From Archilochus colubris (Eukaryota; Chordata; Aves; Apodiformes; Trochilidae): DNA of 64,000 nucleotides. Below are positions 12,430 to 27,400 of this stretch, piece by piece (position 1 is the stretch's first letter; every line of letters begins with the position of its first letter). The position numbers and the translations under genes were made by a program. Location: assembly GCA_023079485.1 (NCBI GenBank), contig CM041084.1, forward strand, positions 10,104,609-10,168,608, written 5' to 3'. The notes below the pieces were generated by a model. It saw only the letters and a list, made by a program, of their open reading frames with translations, made no database searches and was not told where the DNA came from.

Positions 12430-15400
12430 CTGTAAAGCAAAGTTTGAGAGTTTAAATCAGAAAGATTCAGAATTCTCCTCATCAGTACATCTTTAGACAA
12501 CCTACCTTTGTCATTCTCTGCTAACACATTGTATTCCTAGCACTGCTGTTAAAGCAAAGCATCCATAAAGATTCTAATTGAACACATATTTTTCACTATA
12601 TGGACAGTCAGACATTGGAATGGTCGACCAGGGGAAGTGGTGGATTCCCCAGCTTTGGAAAGTTTAAGCCTCTGGTCATCAGGGTGCTGAGACATCTCAT
12701 ATAAATAATAATATTAGAAGGGTTGGTCTTTCAGATCACTATAAAAAGCTTATTTGTAGATGTGTAGGCTAAGTAATTCAATAGAAAAGTAACTGAGGAC
12801 TGTTCTAATCTATTTAAGCTTTTTTACTAAATGATCTACAAAGAGTTATAAAACATTATGCTGATGAATTACTGCTAGAGCTAATGCTGATAGATTTGTT
12901 AATACACTCTAAAGGCTAAATTATGTGATAAGTTAAAGAATGTGGAAATAAATATGCATCCTGAATCTCACTCTTTGAACCAATCACTGAAACAATGTAG
13001 TCCAAGGAATAGACATGAGACTGCAAATATGGTTGGAAAGGAATTTTGAACATCTATTAATAAAAAGGATTTTTGGTTGGAACTGAGAGAAGAAATTTAC
13101 TCTTTTCCCAGAGAAAGTAATTCAGATGAGATGGGGCAACATGTCATTCTACTCTTTAATCTTCTTAATATGAATTTATATTTGTACAATATGGAAGAAC
13201 TTCAATAGGAGAAAAGTGAGGAGTCTTATGTCAGAATAAAGAGTGGTCCTTAAAATTAATAGAGCTTTCACAATGTTTAATCATAAGCAGCCTCCCCTCA
13301 TCTTTCACAGCAATTTTATATCCATGATACTTGAAATATATAATATTATAATAATGATAATATTACAATATATAATAACTAATAACTAACTAGTTTTGTT
13401 TGGAGTTTATGACTGGCCTTTAACTCACTAAAAGATGCCTGGCTTTTAACACTTTTAACAAGATCAAATTTACGTGTCACAGATCAGCTTTGGCCAAGAA
13501 TAACCAAACGTGTTTATAAACTCTCCAAACAAAAGCTCTTGTGATTTTTATCTTGTTCATTGGTTACTGGAATTTATTCTTTGTATAAAACCTTCAGTGC
13601 AAAGTTGTAAATATCCTACAAATAACCAACCAACAACCAAGTCTTTCTATCTCATAACAAAGCCTTGACCTTCAACCACCGTGTTTCCACAAGCAACAGG
13701 ACCACTTCTGTCATTTGTCATAGACGTGGCATTCTTTAAAGAAAAAGTAGCCTACTTACACACTTTGAAAAATCTTTACTTTAAAAGTGCATCAAAATTC
13801 TCACTCTGACTGGGCAGAGCAGGAGAGTGTTAACAGAACCACAAGTTACATCAAAGCTAAGTTTGCAAGAAAAAGACAATACTGAGGTATTTTCTCCAAT
13901 AAATACTGTAAGGCCTTCCAACTTAAAGTCAGTTAGGCAATGTTCTAGGGAACACATTGTTTATTTCTACATGATCATTCCATGCTTTTAAATGTTTCAA
14001 GTGGCAAGCTCATTTAAAACCTATCACTTGACGTGCATTTGAATAAAAAATTCACAGAATAACTTTTGGACACTCATATACTTACATCATCATGTTCAAT
14101 ACAGAAAAAGGATTTATAAGGATTTTATAAAAGACATTATAGGATTATGTGATTGCCAGTAAAAAGTAATTTAATATGAAGTTACTAGCATTCCATAAAC
14201 AATTATGTGTTATTCTTAAGTTATAACATTGACAATGACATAATAAATTAAGAACCAGCTCTCCAAAAGTTGTAAAGATGAGAAGACAAATACTTCTTTT
14301 TAAAATAACAATTTAAATTAAGAAATCCTTTAAAGAACTGATGGTATTTAAAAGTTTGGAATATTGCCATAAAAATAAGGTGATCTAGATCATATTGTAG
14401 TAGGATTTTAATTCCTAATAGACCCTGAAAAAAACAAAATTCACATCTCACAAACATGACTATATAAAAAGAGTTAGATCTCTTGTCTGAAGGTATTTTT
14501 ATAATTTCCTGCCACAGGAATCCAGTTAATTCGAAATATGCTGTGTATAATTTATTACATATTTGTGAGCATAATCAAATTATAATGGTACTGAGATGCC
14601 CAGATCTTAATTGAATCAACCATTAAAGATTATTTTCCTGAAATTATAAGAAGACAGAATTTTAAAATTTTTAATTAAACAGGTATCACTAAAACCCCAC
14701 CCTGGTAGTTCTACAAGCAAGAAGTAAACAGGTAGCTATGAAAAAAGCTGTATATGGCAAAATTATAGCAAACTATAAAAGGGAAGTGACCTTCCAGTGT
14801 TGAGAACAAAATGTCCAATTCAGATAGGGTTGTAATGCTTTGTGAAGGTTTCAGACTTAAATATTTATTTCAGTTGTTTTACAGGAAAATTAAAATGTTA
14901 TTGAAATATAAGATACTAACAGTTGTCACCGAAACTTCTGAGAGAGTGTGCATGCACTAACTCCAGGCAAATAAACAGAAGTAGAATTTTTTATGTTTAT
15001 TAGTTTGCCTTGTCTCATGACAACACCTTTATATCTTCATTTGAGTCATTTGAAAACTTTTATAGATTTCACAAGCTTTAGTGAGGATTTCACATATATT
15101 CCCCTTCATAAACTGTTTAGACTACCCATGATAAACTAATCAAGATTCACCAGCTCCAGGAATGAAAACCTCTGCTCATCTGTAGATTGTTTTAGTTATC
15201 TATTTTTTACTTGAACAAGACTTAATCTAACAGTTTTCAGAATAAAGGCATTTTAGTCATCCCAAATTAGACTCTACATTAAAAGTTAAAAAGCTCTCCA
15301 GACAGACCTCAGCAGCAGAACTAACTCCCCTCCTATGAGGGAGGAACATAGGTTCCTCCTATTCACTGGAGGAACAACCAGTATGTGACCTGCTGGAAAC

Positions 15401-18400
15401 TCTTAAAGATGTCAGTCAGACCCAATCACCTTAAAATTAACATAAATAGGTCAAAAAGAGCAAGCAGCTTCTTCAGTCTTGGTGCATGCCACTGTATCAG
15501 AATATTTATTTAGTATCTAACCCCACGAACACCATACAGACCATAGAGACAATTATTTGGTCTCTTCATGATGTATCATGAATGGCTCTGTTAAGAATCT
15601 ATTATTTTATCTTTGTAAAAATTAAATAAAATCCTTAAGCCCACTGACCCCCAGTTTTAGTAGATTACCTTATAAAATACCATGATAAACCAGAACAAAA
15701 ACACCTTAAAATGAAGTACCTGGTTTGCCAGAAAAAAGGCTAAATACTTTTGGACAAGGGACAGTGACAGTCTCTCCAATCTTTGCAGGACGCCAACAGG
15801 TGATGTTATCCCACACTCCCACACATCCTGAAACAAAACCAGCAGTAAGAGACTTGAAAACTCAGTCTGGTCTGAATCATCCTACTTTTAAAGAGTTGGT
15901 GCAAGCTTTGGATGTGTAGTTCCAGAAATATAAGACTCTTTAAGAAAGTTGCAAAAACACCACAGCATCACAGAATGGTAGGGGTTGTAAGGGACTGAGT
16001 CACTGGGGGGGGTAACAAAACACTGGGATAGGCTGCACACTGAGGTTGTGGAGTCTCCTCTGGAGACATTAAAAACCCACCCAGATGCACTTCTGTGTGA
16101 ACTACACTAGGTGGTCCTGCTCTGACAGGGGGTTGGACTTGATCTCTTGAGGTCCCTTCCAACCCCTAACACTGATTTTTGTCATTTCTGGGAGTCCAAC
16201 CTCCCTGCCAGGGCACTAGAAAATAAATAAAATAGTATTTTGTATGAAAATGTTAAGGGAATCATAAGGGTCTGCTGATTAACAAGCTTATTTTTAGGTC
16301 AGTTAATACACTGCTTGCAAAATGTCTCATTAAAACTGTAATTTTGAGTGGGTAATGCTAAGAAAAGATAAGAACGTTAAAAAAAAGTAATTCACTGGAT
16401 TCAGTATTACAACTGGGAGCGCATCATGTCTGAAGAATTTTTGGAACAATAGGTATGGACTAACAAAATAATCTCTTCTAAACTAAATAACAGAGATTTG
16501 AATAAAGAATGCTCCTTATTTGCTTAAAATACTGTGTTATTACTCTCAGCTTGTCAAGTTCTCCAGTTACCTGAAGAGAACTGACTGGTTTGGTTCCTTT
16601 AGAAACTTTTGACTCCTAAACCAATATATCACATTCCTTTCTCAGCTTTACCTTAGGGAAAGGGAAGAAAGATTAGGAGTAGGAACTGTGAAAGTGGCAT
16701 TATTTTTATCTGTATTCCACAGTGTGCTGAGAAGTTCCTGCTCTCATTGACAATTCAGTTTGAGGTTTATAGTCCTCACCTCTTGAATGGCTGTTTTTAG
16801 CAACTGGTTCACAAGGTAATACTCTTTGAACACTGTAATAATTTTTTTTTCCCCATGCGTAGTTTTTCCCTACAGCTGCTTCATACATTTTTTTAAGGAT
16901 TAAATAATGAGTTTTATTTCTGCTCTGTTTCACCCAGCTGCCTTCTACTCCCTCCAGCATTTGTGGCTATTCTTTTAGCAGTAGTGATGGTATCTCTGAG
17001 GTGATGCTGACTTGGCTGTGTGCATATAATTTAAGAGGTTTACATCTCAGGAAGTCATCATCTTAGCCTTTCAAGTCAATGGAACTTCAATATGCTTAGG
17101 TGCTCCCTGAGTTGCGGTACTGGATTATAAAGAAGTCCTACATGTCTCTGATGTAACACCAGGCCTTATGTAAAATAAAAGAACATTTACTGGAGCCAAT
17201 TTAGGTCAGGCTTCATTCCTAGTTTCAATGAGATTACATACTTTATTTGAATTTTTTTGTCTTTAATGCTTGCCTTGTATGTGCAGATACTTTATAATTA
17301 AAGGGAATGTAACAGTATAAATTACATTCTGTTCCTCATTTTTTTCAGCTTAAATAAGTATTGCCACCACATTTCACACCAAGTTTATTTCTCAACAAGT
17401 TTATTTACCTGCATGTGCTTCTTTATCTATAAAAACGTGGATCATTGTGTTTGTAGTGGGAAGTTTTTTCTACATATGCATTTTATCCACCAGGTGGCAC
17501 TTTAAATTTGGATTTAAAAAACTGCCAATCCAAAGAGAGATTTGGTATTTTTTTAAACTGCCTAGGAGAGCATGATCCATGAAACAAAGAGAAAGTTCTT
17601 TGAAAAACAGCCAGAAAGTTGTCAGATAGGCTAGGATTTATTTTTCGGACAGGGCAATGTTTTGATTTTTGTACTTAACTTAAGCAATCTCACCTCTTAC
17701 GGGCAATGTTTTCTACATGTAGGTCTGAACGTCTCAGCACGTAATTTAGGCCACATGAGAATTTATGAACATAAATAAGCAGACTCAAATTCTTCCTGCA
17801 CTTTCACACAAATAGAAAGAAAGGAAAAGGAGGCTCTAGAGAAACAGCAAGGTGGCAAACCAGAGGCAAAGGAAGCATGTGGCAGAACTGCTTAAAGTGA
17901 CAAAAGGAAGAAGGTAACAGCAAAAATACTGCTGCTCCAAGCTACTTTGCTAAAATTATTTTCCATTTGTTTTTGCCAGGGCTCTGAGCATGCTACTGGG
18001 CCTTAATGGTCCTGCTCAGCCTCATGTCCCTGCTCAAGGTCCCATCTAAACTCAGGTCTGGGTCTTCAGCAGTGTTCTGGGTGCACCTGATTTCAGCTTC
18101 ACCACAGCCATCCCCATGACCTCCACTGCCGGGGTCCCAGCCCACCCCTGCAGTCCTGCCGTGTCCAACTGTGGTCCCCTGCATCAGGTCAGATCCTGAC
18201 ACCCCAACAGATGTCCTAAGGTCAGGCTGATGTCCTAAGCTGTTCCTACCCCAGGGAGGTGCCCAATGCCCCAGGCTGGGGCTGCTCCTGGTTGCCCTCC
18301 AGCTGCCTTGGCTGGAAGTGGGACAAGTTCTCCACAAGAAGCTGCCAGGCTACAGTCCTGTGGGAATGAAGACACTGCAGAATGGTCAAGAAGCAGTTCT

Positions 18401-21400
18401 AATACACCTATGATGAGCCAAAGCAGTTGGTTCAATCCTTGTGAAATTGTATGGAGTGCATACAAGCTCTGATTCTTCAGAAATACTGAGTAAATGTAAA
18501 AATTTTTAATTACCACTAAACAAGGACTGTACATACACAGAAAGTAGAACTTTGGAAGTGTGCAGTATACATCAGATTTAATGTGTTAAATAAAATCATA
18601 GAATTGCCGAATGGTTTGGGTTGGAAGGTATGATGAAGATCATCCAGTTCCAACTCCCCAGCATGGGCAGGGACACCTTCCACTAGATCCAGTTGCTCCA
18701 AACCCCACCAATGTGGCCTTGGACACTGCTAGGGAGGGAGCAGCCACAACTTCCCTGAGCAACGTGTGCCAATGTCTCACCACCCTCACACGAAGGAATT
18801 TCTTCCTAATGTCTAATCTAATTCTAATCCCTTCCAGTTTAAAGCTAATGCCCCTTGTCATATCACTACATGACCTTATAAAAAGTCCCTCCCCAGCTTT
18901 TCTGTAGTCCTCCTTCAGGTAATGAAAGGTGCTCTAAGGTATCTCCAGAGCCTTCTCTTCTCCAGGCAGAACAACCCCAGTTCTCTCAGCTTGTCTTCAC
19001 AGAGGTAGGGCTCCATCCCTCTGATCATCTTCATGGCTCTCTTCTGGACTCTTCCATGTCTTTCTCCTGCTGGAAGCTCTAGAACTGGACACAGGACTCC
19101 AGGTGGGGTCTCACAAGAGGGAAGTAGAGGGGAGCACTGCATCCCTCAGACCTGCTGCCCACACAGCTCATGTTGAGTTTCTCAGCAACCAGCACCCCCA
19201 AGTCCCTTTCCTCAGAGCTGCTCTCAACCCATTCTCTGCCCAGCCTGAAATTGTGCTTGGGATTGCCCTGACCCAGGTGCAAGATCTTGCACTTGGCTTT
19301 ATTGAACTTCATGAGGATGGCATGGGCCCATCTCTCAAGCCTACCAGGGTCCCTCTGGATGGCATTCCTTCCCTCCCTCATGTCAATGGCACCACTCAGC
19401 TTGGTGTCATCAGCAGACTTGGTGAGGGTGTACTCAATTCCAAAGTCCATGTCTCTGACAAAGATGTTAAACAGCACTAGTCCCAGTACCAACCCTTGGG
19501 GAATACCACACATCACTGGTCTCTGTTTGGACATCATGCTGTTGACCACAACTTTGAGTAAGACGATTGAGCCAATTCCTTATCCACTTTGTGGTCCATC
19601 CACTGAATCCATATCTTTCCAATTTAGAGACCAAGATATCATGCTGGACATAATGAGAAAACCAGTTCAGTTTATCTCATATTCACCTAAAATGTTTGCA
19701 TTTAAATTGGTTTTCAAGCTCCAGTTACAAGAAATGGCAAAAGCAGCATTATTGAGATTTCTAGGGGATTACAGTCTTTTCACTAAATGTAACATTTCAG
19801 AAGAAATGCCTTTTTTCCTTTCTGAAGAACAGTTTCTCATCAGAGAATAAAAAATCTAAAAGCCCATTTTACTTTTTAATGTAATCTACATATTTTTAAG
19901 ATCCGGGAAGGAAATACAGTTATCAGTTAAAAACTTTGAAAAAAAGTCTGTGAAAAAGAAAACACATTTCCATGCAAATTTTCTACCTAGTAAATCCTGC
20001 TTTCCAATTGCCTGAAATGTTCTTTGGAGACAACAGTATTTATTTTTTTAATGGCTGGACAGCACTCTAGTCTTACAATAAGATCATCATTTTCTATTAT
20101 ACTAAAAAAAATTAAGTATATTAAGTATAATGTATAGTCAAAGCTCTAAGAGGTACCTTCATCTTCTTCTTGCCCCTTTTTAGATACACTGTACATGATT
20201 CAAAAAATATAATTAAATGTCCATCTCCTGTTCATATAAACCTCTCCACAAAATATTAAGCTCTCTGTAAAGTATCAGGACCATATATTTAGGGTTTGGT
20301 TTTTTTCTTATGTCTAACCCAGATGCTATTTGTTGTATTAGCTGAAGTTTTTTTACTTCTTTGGTATTCAAGATTGCTTCCTTGTGGTGTTTGAACTTTA
20401 GATGTCATGAATTGTACACTGCCACAACCATGTCTCTCTTTATCAGGATTCAAGTACAGAACTATGTGGGGCAGTATTTCTTTCAGAATCTTCTGAAAAA
20501 CACAGTATCTAATCAAATATCTAATCTAAATCTACCCTCTTTCAATTCACTGATGCAGAGGAGAGAGTGATTTTCAGGTTGGCTTAGTTATACTCACAAT
20601 CAATCCTTCTTTTATGTGATACAGAGATAAATGGGTGTATGTGTCTGGATGTGGAATGCAAAACAGGCACCTCTCTTACTGGAGAAATAGCCTTAATACC
20701 AGAGTTAGATAAACTAACTTTTGGACAATTTGCCATTGGTACAATATTTAAATATTCATCCCAGCATTATGAAGAATCTTTGGAAAGATGTGTGGTTTTT
20801 TTTCATTCAGATCATGAGCTCAGTGCAGGAATCACTGGATAAAATTTTCCTGGCAGTATAATTCAGGAGATTAGATTACATAGTGACATTGGTCCCTCTT
20901 GCTTTAAATTTATGAAAAAGTGAGATTACCATTATGGTTGTTCTGTCTGTTTTAATTTCCCATTACTAGCTGCATTATGAAGCCTCTCTTTGAAAGGTTT
21001 ATGAAATTATCTCCAAAACAATTTCTCTTTCCATTTACATCCCCTCCTCAAAGCTAAGATGTCATATCTAAAATTAAAGATGTCTGCCATATGGGTCTCA
21101 CAAAAACACATTCTGGAGAGCAAGAGCCAAGAAGACTCTTTTAACTGAGCAGCCACTCGCTCCAGAATAAAAAAAAAAATCAAACACCAGACTTAATTTT
21201 TTCATAGTATGATCTTTTTGGGAGTTTTTGTTGTAGAATCTTACAAAGTAGATTGAGTTTTAACATTTTTGACCATAAGGTTTCACTTTTATGTAAAGGT
21301 GAATGGAAATGAATCAACTACTTTATAAGATTAAATTATTGATATGTAATTATGAAAACAATTTACAGTTGGCCATTTTTAATGTATTTGCAATCATGTT

Positions 21401-24400
21401 TATTGGGAGCTTTCTCTTTTTTTAAGACAACTCCTGGTTGATAGGTAAAAGATACTTTAGTGTTTTATCATATGGGCCTCAAAACCTGTAGTTCTTAGGA
21501 GCTATTTAGAATGGAATTACTCTGCCCTCCAAAAATTGGAGCTTAAAAAGAAAAAATCCTCTTCTACATTTCCAGCTAAGATGTATCCACACCTTGGTCG
21601 TCAAATTATAGGAGGGAAGAAGAAAACAAATGCAGATGAAAGCTAACCCAGTCTTCATAAACTAAAATAAAAACTAGAATAGCTAAGGAGCACTACAGAG
21701 GGGAAGGCACTGCCACAGATATTTGAAGAGTTACTTTCTTCCCTAAATGCAGTGCAATGCTTGCTATTAATGTTATTTAAAGGATGTGCTAATGTCTGAA
21801 AACCCTCCAAAGGTGCAAAGCAGGATGTCTGGATATCTAATTTGATGTTAGCAAGTGAGAAGAATTTAGACAAACAAGGTCCTGTGGTTTTAACATAACC
21901 TTAGCATTGTTCAGAGGATATTTACACAGTGTTTCCTTACAAAATACTCCATTGCTTTATTCAGCCATGAAGTAAGCAAGTCTTTTACATAGCTCATAGT
22001 CAATGATATATGCATTATATCGTATAATATAATCATATAATCTAATGCATATATTTATGCATTAAAAAAATTACTCTGTGGAATTCTTGAGCTCACTTTA
22101 TGAGGTAGCTCAGGTAAGATGACTATGAAGTTAACTTACTTTGCAAAAATACCCCAACCAACCACAACAGCCTTTAAAATTCCCTTTATTTCTCCCTAAC
22201 TGGGAGCAGGGATAGATAAGGTTTTCCATACACAATGGCCACCTAGGCCTAAGAAGAAACTGCCTTTCACATAAAATTTGGATCCTCTGAAATTCAGTAG
22301 CTGGGCATACCAGCTGAATTCTGAAGCATGCTACACAAAGGTGTGAAGGCTTCTCAGGTGTCCAAAATGTTAATGAAAAAATTCCAACTAATTTTGTAAC
22401 AGAGACCCGAGCCTCCTGTGGAAAACTTCAGTGGATCTTTATTTCCAAATTCCAGACAGCATCTTCCACTGGATTGTATTATAACTTTTTTGAGGCAGGT
22501 AGCACACACTGAAGTTAGAAAGGCATAACTGGCTTTCCCATTCAGGAAAAAGTGAAATACATTTTGTGAATTTCTTGTAATGAGTTATATTTCAAGTGTG
22601 CTGCAAGTTTTAGGTGTTGAGCTAGGATTTGGACTTGACAATTTCATTCTTCTTTATCAGCAGTCAGAGCATCACTGACAATCTAAAAGTCACTGTTCAA
22701 AATAGTCCTTACATCTTTGCATGAATACAGAGAGTTTATTAGAAAAATAAGGATATAGAATGGATATTTTTTTGGAAATGTAGTCCATAAATTGAACATA
22801 GGTTCCCTGAGCAGATTTTTGGAAAGCATGACACGAACCACAGGAAAAGTTGTACTATAACATTAAACATATATTTTTAAGGGTTCATTACCACAAGGGT
22901 TTATTCCAGTCTCTTACAAAATAGCATATTTTCTTAGTTTCAGCCAGGCATTCAATTAAATGTATAAAACCTTCCACTGCTCATCACTGCCTGCAGGGCT
23001 GAATCAACAGGAGACATACTGTCTCCTTCCAAGACATGAAGCCCTACCACAGCAGTTTGCCTTCAAGGGGTACCCCTCTTCCAGTTAAAAGAGGTTGTGA
23101 AGAAAATACTGAAAAAATTTCTTTCTTCCCCTAGGAAACACAAAATAAAACTGGTGTGCCTCCACTGATACCCTTGGAGCAGCCCAGCATCTGGATCACA
23201 AAAGTGGATCTTGAAGAAAGCTTGACTTTCAAAACTGTACAGTAGTTAACACAGAAATTATTAATTCAATATTTAATTCATTAAGCTGTACCAGCAATTA
23301 ATTCTCCATCTGGCTTCACAATGGTATTATTTATGTAACAGCAGTCTCTCTTCACCACTCATATAAATTAAAAAATGTAAATGTAGATCAATTATTCCAG
23401 TAAGATTTTGCTTGGAAGAGATATCCATGTGAATTGTTCACTATTATTATAATGCTTCTAATTACTGTTCTGGATTATTCAAAAGGAAAATTATAGTAAA
23501 TACAAACTGTTGATGATCCTTTTAATTATTTTATATGAATTGATATTAGGGAGATTCACTGAGGGAGTTACACATTCACATCAAGAAGAAAGGTGGAAAA
23601 AGGATTGGGCTGGGACTCATTTATGCTCAAAGGGCACTTCAGATGGAAGGTTCCCTGAAGTATCATAATAATCTTCACAGCACATTCAAAAGGACTGAAT
23701 GTGAAAAAGCAAATGCACTATGTATCACCTAGTTAAGTCAAAGGAAAAACACTCCACAGAAAGAGTTGCAGGCCAGCTATTCTGAGATGGCACCTGGGCT
23801 GGACTACCATATAAAATTTTTCAATTAAATTTAATATTGAATATTTGTTGAATTAAAATACTTCCAGACACTTAAAGGTAATTTAAGAACAGAACTTAAA
23901 CTAATGTCACATCTAATACTAATAATTAATGAAAATCAAAATTCTATTTTGAATTTAAAAATATCTAGTTGCCTTTAGATTCAAAATTTATTTCCCTATT
24001 TTCTAAGTCTCACTGAGAACCCAGTATTTCCTGTAACCAGAGAAGTGCTGACCAGGCAATGTAGGCACTCTTACTTTTCACCAGCAGGTGCACAGAGACT
24101 GCTTCCTGCTCACAAGTTCTGTCACATGGTTTACAAAAGGCAACTAATCCTAAAGCATTACACATTTGTCATGAAAAAAATAAAATTCACACTTCTAACT
24201 TTTCTAAAAAGCAAAAAAAATTAGCAAAGTTCTTCCATATCTACTTTAATGTTACAGATTTGCTTTTCATTTGGTTGTCTGGATTTATCTGTCACCTTTG
24301 TATGTTGCTTGCTGAGCAAATGGCATTAAAAGTAACACCAGCTTACAAGAAAAAAAAAAATCCATAATTTTACGTTCAACTCACATAAAAATATAGCAAG

Positions 24401-27400
24401 AAAATCTACTAAAATTCAAAATTAAGAAATAACATTTGTTTCTTCTATTAAATTACAACTGGCCACATCTCTATCTTTCTATGTGGAGGGAAAATAAAAA
24501 CAATAAAGTAAGAGAAAATTTGGATTTTTTGAATGTAAAACTACTGCCTCGGTTTTCCTTTGCATGACTCCATAGTCCTCTAAGTGTGAATCCAATCTTC
24601 TATCTAAAACTTTTGCCTGAGAAAGCCTGAGATCATTCCTGCCACTAGTAATTTGCTTTCAGCCATAGCTAGAGAGAGATGCTTGGATCCCAGGCTTTCT
24701 GCATTTCTTCAGACTTCTTTTTCTGGCTGATACTGTCACCATTAGGCTGCAGCTTCTCTTGCTGGTCAGAAAATAATACCAATTACAGCTTAAACATGAG
24801 AATGCATTTGCTCCCATCCAGTGTCCCATCCATTGGGTTCCTGGCACCTGGCACGCCTCTCACAGCAGGACTGATGCATCTGTATCTTTAACTCAAAATC
24901 TGCATAAATTCTACAATACATAAAATTAAAAGCACAGTACAAAAAAACCCCCAAAACATTAAAGCTTATGTTTTCTTACCTTTTTGGTCCACTGGCTTGG
25001 CATTCTTCAGAAGTTCCATGCACTTCGTTTCCTCCTTGTGAATCTCCAGCTGAAATCTGCATTCTGGGTGGATGCTATTCACCTGTGTCAAATTAACAAA
25101 CAGGCCAGGGTCTTGAAACATGAATTAAAACTCTTTAAGAAGGATGCAACTACCAATAATGAAATCCATAATTTTAATGAGCACTGGTTTTGCCCAATGA
25201 TATGGCAAGCATTTAGCAGACAGAGTCATTGCCCATTTTAGCTTCTCACACAACCAAATTTTCAGACAACAACAAAAGTTAAAATAATCCACTAGAGCAT
25301 TTGCTGGCTCCTTTCTGTGGCATTTCAAGGCCTATTGTAATTTACAAGAAACTATCTACCTTTCTAGGCCATTCACCAATGTTGTTTCATGAGACCTTTT
25401 CCTCCAGAAAACCATTTAAAGTGAAGCAGAAAACTACTTTTGGGTTGTTGGGTTTTTTTGCTTTTGTAGTAATGTAGGAAGCTGAATGTTTAATACAAAT
25501 CACAGAACATGAAAACCCATCAAACTGCATTCTCTATGACACAGTTTTCCTCCATGTATATTTTACTTCTGGAAGGATCCAGAGAATGATTATTTGATTC
25601 AAGCAGATGCTACACAGCACAAAAAACCACCACTCCTTTAAAAATTAAAGCACTATGGCCATTACCCATTTACAGCCCTGCTGCCTGTTTCTTTATTTTC
25701 AGGCAGTGATGTAGCAGTACTGGGGAAAAAAAGAAGACTGGACAGTTCTACTGAAGTCAGATGGATTCACAGTAGCAGAGTCTAATAAAGAAACAGGCAT
25801 AGTCCATAAGAGACTGCACGGGAGAAATGAGTATAGTAAGTGACAAATGGGAAAATAGGAACTACCACTGGAGCTGATGGGACAGTGACATTAGCTTAAA
25901 CAAAATAGCATCATAATGAGATAAAATGTGACTATGCTGTACTTCAGTTGTCCTCATATTTGTATCACCAAGGTGGTCTCTCTCCAAGCTTGTCCTCTTG
26001 TGTCTCTCTTACTTTTTTTAGGAGACAGTAGGAGAATTTTTCTAAAATTGCAACACTTAATTAATTAAGCTGTGATCATGAACTTGGAGCCTAGGACCCA
26101 GAGTTAGGACTGAGTCTGTTTGTTCTGTAGTCTCTCCTTGTGTGCAAGCCACTGGAGCAGCTTTTAAAAAATACCGTGTAACTACCAGAAGCATCGATAG
26201 CAGGAGCTGTTATGAAAACTCAGGAAAACCTGTCTCATCTTCAAATGCTTCGTTTCACCATGTAAGATCACAACCTTACTTTCTTTAATCCATCTTTTCT
26301 CTATATTGACTATTGAAATTATATATTTCCAGAGCAGAATTTTTTTCTGTTTAAGTGAATTTGTACAGATCCCTAATATATATATTAAGATTTTTAGCAC
26401 TTATAATAGAAAGTTCTGAATTACACTGCAAATGTGTTTTGTTATGTACTATCTACTTTCCAGACAGGTTCCATATAAAATAGTCCCATGTACATGTTTT
26501 TAATTGTATTTTCCTTTCACATAACAGATTTTGAAGATTAAGGTGGGGTTTTTTTTGTTTTTGTTTGTTTGTTTGTTTTTGTTGTTGTTTTTTGTTTTTT
26601 TTTTTTTTTCCAATTGCAAACATTCAGTAACTGAGCACAGATCTCCTACTTGTCAAAAAGCATTGTAACTACTGGGTTTTGGAAAGGTGGGTCCCAGTAA
26701 ATGGAAATGTTAACTAAAGGAAGAGTAAAACAAAGCAGCTACTGCAATGAAGAAACCTGCAACTAAGTTGACTTCTCTCTCATACTTTTTCAGTATTGGT
26801 GATTTAATACCAAAGATTTCTTTGTTATTTAATCCTCAAAGGTAACACATCATTAATTTTCATACCCAGGATGCATGCTGAATTGTAATACATTTTGTTC
26901 TAAGACATACATCAGCTTCATTCAGATACACTTCACTAAACTAAAGAGATTATGGTTCAAGATTATGTGGCACTGACCATGTCCTGAAACTCAAGAACCC
27001 CAAAATGGATTTTGAGGGCACTCACCACCTTTCAGGACTGGTGCTCATCCATCTTTCCCTCTGCTTTACCAGGGGTAGGTTATCCTTTGTAACTACTGAA
27101 TACAGAACCATGTGTAAAGGTCCATAGGCAGCTGGAAATCCAGCTGAGAAGTCACTGTGCTTTTAGTGGTTGAATAATATTTAAGGTATCCAGAACAGCA
27201 GTTTGACTGGAAAAACATTTCTTCCGACAAGCAGCTTACATTTACCTTCAGCATGGTTTCCCGACTTTTGATGGAAATGACCTGTTATTTTAAACTTATA
27301 TTTTCAAAAATACAGAGGGAAGATTATATTTCTTAAATCGTGTTTCCAATAACCTTATAGGCTTTGACAAAACAACCGAAGAAATGTTTAAAAATATAAA

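Larger units (their letters stand above)
12430..15719 (-). other. VIPR2 intron 3
   Basis: A 3.3 kb intron bounded by GTACTT and CAG. It contains an old CR1 fragment at about 12605-12745 and an AT-rich low-complexity stretch at 13337-13392. Nothing else was recognised. Confidence 0.85.
15828..24979 (-). other. VIPR2 intron 2
   Basis: A 9.2 kb intron bounded by GTAAGA and CAG. It holds an inverted CR1 pair (15964-16173), a CTCF consensus match (17487-17500), a 1 kb CR1 copy (18594-19650) and an AT-rich inverted repeat (22006-22054). The remainder is unremarkable AT-rich sequence with scattered short open frames that show no protein-like conservation I recognise. Confidence 0.85.

Noticed and set aside
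19287..19850. 187-codon plus-strand frame
   Set aside because: Most of it is the antisense of the CR1 reverse transcriptase region; the rest is chance extension into AT-rich intron.
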